Positions 5,075-5,804 of a DNA stretch of 5,804 nt are shown piece by piece. The stretch's first letter is position 1, and the number at the start of each line of letters is the position of its first letter. Origin of the DNA: Candidatus Methanomethylicia archaeon (GTDB lineage Archaea > Thermoproteota > Methanomethylicia > Methanomethylicales > Methanomethylicaceae); contig JANHAI010000073.1 of NCBI GenBank assembly GCA_024464205.1, positions 1 through 5,804 on the forward strand, written 5' to 3'. The notes under the pieces were generated by a model, which saw only the letters and a program-made list of their open reading frames with translations, did no database searches and was not told the DNA's origin. Both the position numbers and the translations under genes were made by a program.

Positions 5075-5804
5075 ATGTCTGACGAAATCAACAATCTCTT
5101 CGAGAGGTTCATGTCATCACGGATATTCGCCAACAGGGACATACTGAGACCAGACTACATACCGGAGGACCTGCCCCACAGGCGCAACCAGATATTGAGG
5201 CTCGCCGAGATACTCGCGCCCGCTCTCCAGGGGGCTAGGCCCTCAAACGTCTTCATTTATGGGGTGCCTGGGACTGGAAAGACCGCCGTGACGAAGTACG
5301 TGCTGAAGAAGCTCAGCTCTGAAGGCAGAACGAAAGGCGCTGCTTTAGAGATCGCGTTCATAAACTGCAAGAACGACGACACGAACTACAGGGTCCTCAC
5401 TGATCTCTGCGAATCCATAGGGGAGAAGGTCCCGTTCACCGGTCTCGCCACGTCGGAGGTCTTCAGGAGGTTCGTCGGGATAGTCGACGGTAAGAGCAGG
5501 TCTCTCTTCGTCGTTTTCGATGAGGTCGACGCCCTTGTGAAGAAGACTGGAGACAAGGTGCTCTATGACCTTACTAGGATAAACGAGAGGCTTTCGAAGG
5601 CGAAGGTATCGATCATTGGGATCACGAACGACCTCAAGTTCACGGAATACCTGGACGCGAGGGTCAGGAGCAGCCTGGGCGAGGAGGAGCTAGTATTCCC
5701 GCCTTACAATGCCATGGAGCTGGAGGACATTTTGAGGAAGAGGGCGCAGGTCGCCTTCAAGAGGGGGGCGGTCGGCGACGGCGTGATGAAGCTATGCGCT
5801 GCGC
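5075..5804 (+). CDS. cdc6: Orc1/Cdc6 replication initiator (3' end outside window)
   Basis: The window contains 243 codons of an AAA+ ATPase that binds origins and helps load the MCM helicase. The N-terminus IFANRDILRPDYIPEDLPHR (17-36) is the family signature. Walker A is GVPGTGKT (63-70), Walker B is VVFDEVD (146-152), sensor 1 is Asn185 in GITND, and LDARVRSSL (193-201) carries the arginine-finger region. The AAA+ base is thus intact. The lid is only begun and the C-terminal winged-helix DNA-binding domain lies beyond the right edge; family members are about 380-420 residues long. The start is firm: a TGA stands in frame directly before the ATG at 5075, and GGAG lies 8 nt upstream. It is the only plus-strand gene of normal length here and faces away from the putative origin. 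Archaea often have several paralogues, and which one this is cannot be decided from this fragment. Confidence 0.97.
   Translation, partial: MSDEINNLFERFMSSRIFANRDILRPDYIPEDLPHRRNQILRLAEILAPALQGARPSNVFIYGVPGTGKTAVTKYVLKKLSSEGRTKGAALEIAFINCKNDDTNYRVLTDLCESIGEKVPFTGLATSEVFRRFVGIVDGKSRSLFVVFDEVDALVKKTGDKVLYDLTRINERLSKAKVSIIGITNDLKFTEYLDARVRSSLGEEELVFPPYNAMELEDILRKRAQVAFKRGAVGDGVMKLCAA

Noticed and set aside
4960..5142. Minus-strand frame of 60 codons across the start of orc1/cdc6
   Set aside because: It overlaps the well-supported orc1/cdc6 start on the opposite strand and has no ribosome site or recognisable sequence.
1..5804. CRISPR array, insertion sequence or transposase
   Set aside because: No regularly spaced identical repeats, no terminal inverted repeats with target duplication and no transposase-like frame were seen.

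Overview
The window is archaeal. The evidence is an Orc1/Cdc6 replication initiator, the archaeal XPB helicase/Bax1 nuclease pair, TATA-like elements instead of bacterial -35/-10 boxes, and heavy use of AGG for arginine. GC content is moderate to high in the genes, with one sharply AT-rich stretch. The protein set and codon use suggest a thermophilic or TACK-type archaeon, but the lineage cannot be fixed from this sequence.

Layout: everything left of about 4430 is on the minus strand. Read in the direction of transcription (right to left), it holds an MFS efflux-type transporter (4427-3279), then a tightly packed three-gene unit with its own TATA-like promoter: XPB helicase (3222-1876), Bax1 nuclease (1874-321) and a HAD-family phosphatase (319 to beyond the left edge). 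Both junctions in this unit have the same geometry: a TGA stop, one spacer base, then the next start, with the Shine-Dalgarno sequence inside the last codons of the upstream gene. The right end holds the 5' two-thirds or so of orc1/cdc6 on the plus strand (5075 to the edge).

Between the divergent MFS and orc1/cdc6 genes lie about 650 bp without a conventional gene. This interval has a 10-bp inverted repeat enclosing a GC-rich core, a very AT-rich block (about 4660-4880) bounded by oppositely oriented AAGGGGG-tailed motifs that resemble origin recognition boxes, degenerate internal repeats, a TATA box, a possible 36-codon small ORF with its own Shine-Dalgarno, and a TCCACTGGA dyad overlapping the orc1/cdc6 ribosome binding site. 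It is the best candidate here for a chromosomal replication origin, and the genes on both sides are transcribed away from it.

Functionally, XPB and Bax1 form the known archaeal helicase-nuclease complex thought to open and cut damaged DNA in nucleotide excision repair. The HAD phosphatase is co-transcribed with them, but its role is unknown. The two points most worth a second look are the putative origin and the Bax1 start, which appears to be a non-canonical ACG codon behind a strong Shine-Dalgarno made from the four AGG codons that end XPB.
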